The translations under genes and the position numbers were made by a program. The notes under the pieces were generated by a model that had not been told where the DNA came from, did no database searches, and was given only the letters and a program-made list of their open reading frames with translations. A DNA stretch of 9,154 bases from Selenomonas sp. (GTDB lineage Bacteria; Bacillota; Negativicutes; Selenomonadales; Selenomonadaceae): positions 1 through 9,154 of the forward strand of contig JABZYJ010000073.1 in the NCBI GenBank assembly GCA_015265235.1. The letters are read 5' to 3'. Positions 6,536-9,154 of the stretch are shown piece by piece. Positions within the stretch are counted from its first letter, which is position 1. Every line of letters begins with the position of its first letter.

Positions 6536-6583
6536 ACAAGGCGTCTCGATAATAGGAAAAATAGGGAAAGGAAAGGGTCTGCG

Positions 6584-8248
6584 ATGAACGAGTACAAATG
6601 GTGGCAGAACACCGCCGTCTACCAGATCTACCCGAAGAGTTTCAACGACACGACGGGCAGCGGTACGGGCGACCTGCGCGGCATCACGGAAAAGCTCGAC
6701 TATCTGAAGGAGCTCGGTGTCGGCACGGTCTGGCTCACCCCCGTTTACCCGTCGCCCATGATCGACAACGGCTACGACATCAGCGACTACACGGACATCA
6801 ATCACGATTTTGGCTCGATGCACCAGATGGAGGAGCTGATCGCAGGCGCAAAGGAGCGCGGCATCCGCATCATCATGGATCTCGTCTACAACCACAGCTC
6901 CGACCAGCATCCGTGGTTCCTGAAGTCGCGCTCCAGCCGCACCAACGAAAAGAGTGACTGGTACATCTGGCGCGACCCGAAGGAGGACGGCAGTGCGCCG
7001 ACGAACTGGCGCGGCATCTTCGGCGGCTCTGCGTGGACATACTGCCCCGAGCGCGGGCAGTACTACCTGCACACCTTTGCCGAGGCGCAGCCCGATCTCA
7101 ACTGGGAGAACCCGGAGGTACGCGACGCCCTCTACCGCGCCGCAAACTTCTGGCTCGACAAGGGCGTCGGCGGATTCCGCATCGATGCGATCACCTACAT
7201 CAAGAAACCCGCCGTCTTCACCGACGGCACGCCCGATGCGGCAGACGGCATGGTGAGCGTCCACACGATGACGGTCAATACGCCCGGCATCTTGGACTTC
7301 CTCCATGAGTTCCGCCGCGAGGTCTTTGACGGACACGACATCTTCACCGTCGGTGAGGCGAACGGCGTCAGCCCCGCAGAGCTCCCCGACTGGGTCGGCG
7401 AAAACGGCGTGTTCTCCATGCTCTTTGAGTTTGCCCACGTCCTCGTCCCCTATGAAAGCGGCGAGACATGGTGCAAGATGCAGCCGTGGAAGCTGACAAA
7501 GCTCAAGGCGGCGCTCTCCGCAAGTCAGGCGGGTGTCGCCCGCGAGGGCTGGTGCCCGATCTACTTTGAGAACCACGACCGCGCGCGCTCGGTGAACTAC
7601 TTCCTCCCGAAGGACGCCGACCCCGTTCTCGGAGCAAAGGCACTCGCCACGGTGCTGCTCACCCTGCGCGGCACGCCCTTCATCTACGAGGGCGAGGAGC
7701 TCGGCATGACGAACGTCGCATGGGACAGCATCTCCGACTACGACGACATCTCCTCGCACGGACAGTACGAACTGGCGCGCGCGGAGGGATACTCCCCCAC
7801 GGAGGCACTGTCCTTCGTTCATTTCAACAGCCGCGACAATGCGCGTACACCGATGCAGTGGGATGATACCGCACATGCGGGCTTTACGACGGGCACGCCG
7901 TGGCTGCCCGTCAACGAGAACTATCCTGTTGTCAATGCGGCGGCAGAGGAAAAGGATGCGAACTCCGTTCTCGCCTACTACAAGAAGCTCATTCGCCTGC
8001 GGACGGAACATCCGCTTCTGCTGCGCGGCAAGTATGAGGAGCTGCTGAAGGACAACGAACAGATCTATGCGTTTGCGCGGACGGAGGGAAACCGCTGCAC
8101 GGTCACAGCGGTCAACTTTACGACAGAGCAGGCAGCGCTCCCCGCAGAGCTGCTGCGCGGAACGCGCCTCATCGGAAACTATGCGGATGCGCCGCTGTAC
8201 GCGCTGCGCCCGCTCGAAGCCATCGTCTATGAGGAGGAAATCGGATGA
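6584..8248 (+). CDS. GH13 alpha-glucosidase (GH13_31-like, oligo-1,6-glucosidase/DexB family)
   Basis: This 554-residue cytoplasmic enzyme has no signal peptide. It is a complete GH13 exo-alpha-glucosidase, similar to DexB and oligo-1,6-glucosidases. It opens with WWQNTAVYQIYPKSFNDTTGSGTGDL and contains DLVYNHSSDQHPWF, GFRIDAIT (nucleophile Asp201), FTVGEANG (acid/base Glu258), FENHDRAR (transition-state Asp332), RGTPFIYEGEELGMTN and RDNARTPMQWD, then a beta-domain. Ala202 after the nucleophile is typical of alpha-1,4-active relatives; alpha-1,6 enzymes usually carry Val. At the positions of the two phosphate-site lysines of TreC-type trehalose-6-phosphate hydrolases it has Leu287 and Thr295, so an unphosphorylated substrate is more likely. 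ATG 6584 has AAAGGG 6 bases upstream; earlier in-frame codons run through the hairpin region and are unlike the family. The ATGA overlap with the HAD gene implies coupled translation. Which alpha-glucoside it cleaves is inferred. Confidence 0.92.
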   Translation: MNEYKWWQNTAVYQIYPKSFNDTTGSGTGDLRGITEKLDYLKELGVGTVWLTPVYPSPMIDNGYDISDYTDINHDFGSMHQMEELIAGAKERGIRIIMDLVYNHSSDQHPWFLKSRSSRTNEKSDWYIWRDPKEDGSAPTNWRGIFGGSAWTYCPERGQYYLHTFAEAQPDLNWENPEVRDALYRAANFWLDKGVGGFRIDAITYIKKPAVFTDGTPDAADGMVSVHTMTVNTPGILDFLHEFRREVFDGHDIFTVGEANGVSPAELPDWVGENGVFSMLFEFAHVLVPYESGETWCKMQPWKLTKLKAALSASQAGVAREGWCPIYFENHDRARSVNYFLPKDADPVLGAKALATVLLTLRGTPFIYEGEELGMTNVAWDSISDYDDISSHGQYELARAEGYSPTEALSFVHFNSRDNARTPMQWDDTAHAGFTTGTPWLPVNENYPVVNAAAEEKDANSVLAYYKKLIRLRTEHPLLLRGKYEELLKDNEQIYAFARTEGNRCTVTAVNFTTEQAALPAELLRGTRLIGNYADAPLYALRPLEAIVYEEEIG

Positions 8249-9018
8249 AAGTAGCGGCAAGCGACTATGATGGGACACTCCTGCGCGGCGGCAAAATCGA
8301 CGCCGAGACGAAGGAGGGCATCGCCCGCTGGCGCGCGGCGGGGCATAAATTCGGCGTCGTCTCAGGGCGTGACTACGGGATGCTCGTCCCGCAGCTGCGC
8401 GCCTACGGCGTTGAATTCGACTACACGGTCTGCAACAACGGCGGCATCATCCGCGGCACGGACGACGCGGTACGCTTTCAGGCGGAGATCGCACCGCGCG
8501 CGCTGACGGCAATCGCCGCCGAGCCGACGGCGCAGAAATCGTTCCACTTTGCCTTCTCGGCGGCAGATACAACCTACCTCTGCCACCATTCCGAGGGCTC
8601 GTGGATCGAACGCGAGGCAAAGGAGTGGGACTTCCCCATCACCTATATTGAGGAATCCGACATCGCGGGGCTGACGAAGATCCATCAGTTCTCGCTCGGC
8701 TTTCCGGAGCCGGAGCAGTCCAATGCGTGTGCAGAGGTACTGAACGCAAAGCTTGGCGACCTCATCCACGCCTTTCCGAACGCATGCAGCCTTGACATCA
8801 CGCCCGCCGGCATCGGCAAGGACGAGGGCATCCGTACCCTCCTCCGCGTCATGGGCTGGGATGATGCGGAGATCTACGCCATCGGTGATGAGACGAATGA
8901 CCTTCCTATGCTGAAGGCATTTGATGGGTTTTCACTGACTACAGCGCGCCCCGCGATTCAGGAACAGGCGCGCGCCGTATTCCCGAGCGTCGGTGCGATG
9001 CTCGATCATTTTTGTTGA
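8245..9018 (+). CDS. Cof-type HAD-superfamily hydrolase, candidate sugar-phosphate phosphatase
   Basis: This 257-residue protein has all four HAD motifs: DYDGTLL with nucleophile Asp7 and general acid Asp9, the VVSGRD serine near residue 40, Lys192 in GIGKDEGI, and IGDETNDLPML with Asp215 and Asp219 for magnesium. A type IIB cap (about residues 85-185) lies between motifs II and III, placing it in the Cof/YidA group, which mostly dephosphorylates sugar phosphates and related metabolites. Its ATG overlaps the glucosidase stop as ATGA, suggesting translational coupling and a joint role. In this operon it could remove the 6-phosphate from the PTS product before hydrolysis, or limit sugar-phosphate stress. 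Cof proteins are promiscuous, so the substrate cannot be read from sequence. Confidence 0.88.
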   Translation: MKVAASDYDGTLLRGGKIDAETKEGIARWRAAGHKFGVVSGRDYGMLVPQLRAYGVEFDYTVCNNGGIIRGTDDAVRFQAEIAPRALTAIAAEPTAQKSFHFAFSAADTTYLCHHSEGSWIEREAKEWDFPITYIEESDIAGLTKIHQFSLGFPEPEQSNACAEVLNAKLGDLIHAFPNACSLDITPAGIGKDEGIRTLLRVMGWDDAEIYAIGDETNDLPMLKAFDGFSLTTARPAIQEQARAVFPSVGAMLDHFC

Positions 9019-9032
9019 AAAGGAGGAAAATC

Positions 9033-9154
9033 ATGGGGCTGGATCATAAGAAATTTAAGGAAATCAAGGCAGCCTTTACCTTGGACGACGATACGCTGCA
9101 CCACATTGCCGATGATTTTCGCGCCGAGATGCACGCAGGGCTTGCGCACAAAGA
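9033..9154 (+). CDS. Probable hexokinase (eukaryotic-type family), 5' fragment only
   Basis: Only the first 40 codons lie in the window, beginning at ATG 9033 with AAGGAGG 6 bases upstream and 14 bases after the HAD stop. The fragment reads MGLDHKKFKEIKAAF, then LDDDTLHHIADDFRAEMHAGLAHK. The pattern F.L....L..I...F..EM..GL matches the N-terminus of actin-like eukaryotic-type hexokinases as recalled, including bacterial ones, and does not resemble a ROK glucokinase start. The ATP- and sugar-binding motifs lie outside the window. Context supports the call, because the upstream glucosidase would release free glucose that needs phosphorylation. The assignment is moderate because so little is visible. 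Confidence 0.55.
   Translation, partial: MGLDHKKFKEIKAAFTLDDDTLHHIADDFRAEMHAGLAHK

Noticed and set aside
6476..6583. 36-residue N-terminal extension of the GH13 gene from TTG 6476
   Set aside because: The extension runs through the intergenic hairpin, has no family match, and the standard start with a ribosome binding site is ATG 6584.
5921..8278. Open frame of 785 codons on the minus strand
   Set aside because: It is antisense to the GH13 gene and permease end, is Arg/Val/Asp-rich with no recognisable domain, and comes from GC-biased codon use in the real genes.
1..9154. Mobile elements, CRISPR arrays, tRNA or rRNA genes
   Set aside because: No transposase, integrase, direct-repeat array, or recognisable tRNA/rRNA sequence was seen on either strand.

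Overview
The window looks like chromosomal DNA from a moderately GC-rich, Firmicutes-like anaerobe. A Negativicutes genome of the Selenomonas type is my best guess. The support is strong AGGAGG-type ribosome binding sites, TATAAT promoters, intrinsic terminators, compact sugar operons, and the mix of a ManY/ManZ-like PTS with an RbsB-like binding protein and a eukaryotic-type hexokinase. The taxonomic call is inference from recalled protein resemblance; no search was run. I see no mobile element, CRISPR array, tRNA or rRNA.

Left half, minus strand: a mannose-family PTS operon runs leftwards from a strong promoter near 3267-3295. It encodes IIB (2727-3218), IIC (1892-2698) and IID (1061-1879) and ends at an intrinsic terminator (1011-1051). 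No IIA is present. Directly behind the terminator a new promoter drives an RbsB-like sugar-binding protein with a signal peptide (920 to beyond the left edge).

Middle: a 208-base divergent control region (3219-3426) carries promoters for both directions, a perfect 9+9 palindrome (3326-3345) and several TGTCA half-sites. An RpiR-family regulator (3427-4194, plus) follows and ends at its own terminator (4243-4276).

Right half, plus strand: an alpha-glucoside operon. It encodes a fused PTS EIICBA permease of the MalP/GlvC type (4349-6460), a 123-base gap holding a large imperfect hairpin, a GH13 alpha-glucosidase (6584-8248), a Cof-type HAD hydrolase overlapping it by 4 bases (8245-9018), and the start of a probable hexokinase (9033 to the right edge).

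How the genes may work together: the permease should import a maltose-like disaccharide as its 6-phosphate. The usual GH4 phospho-alpha-glucosidase is absent. The set present (phosphatase-like HAD, GH13 enzyme without the TreC-type phosphate-binding lysines, hexokinase) suggests a route of dephosphorylation, hydrolysis to free glucose, then rephosphorylation. This is the most interesting hypothesis in the window and is untested.
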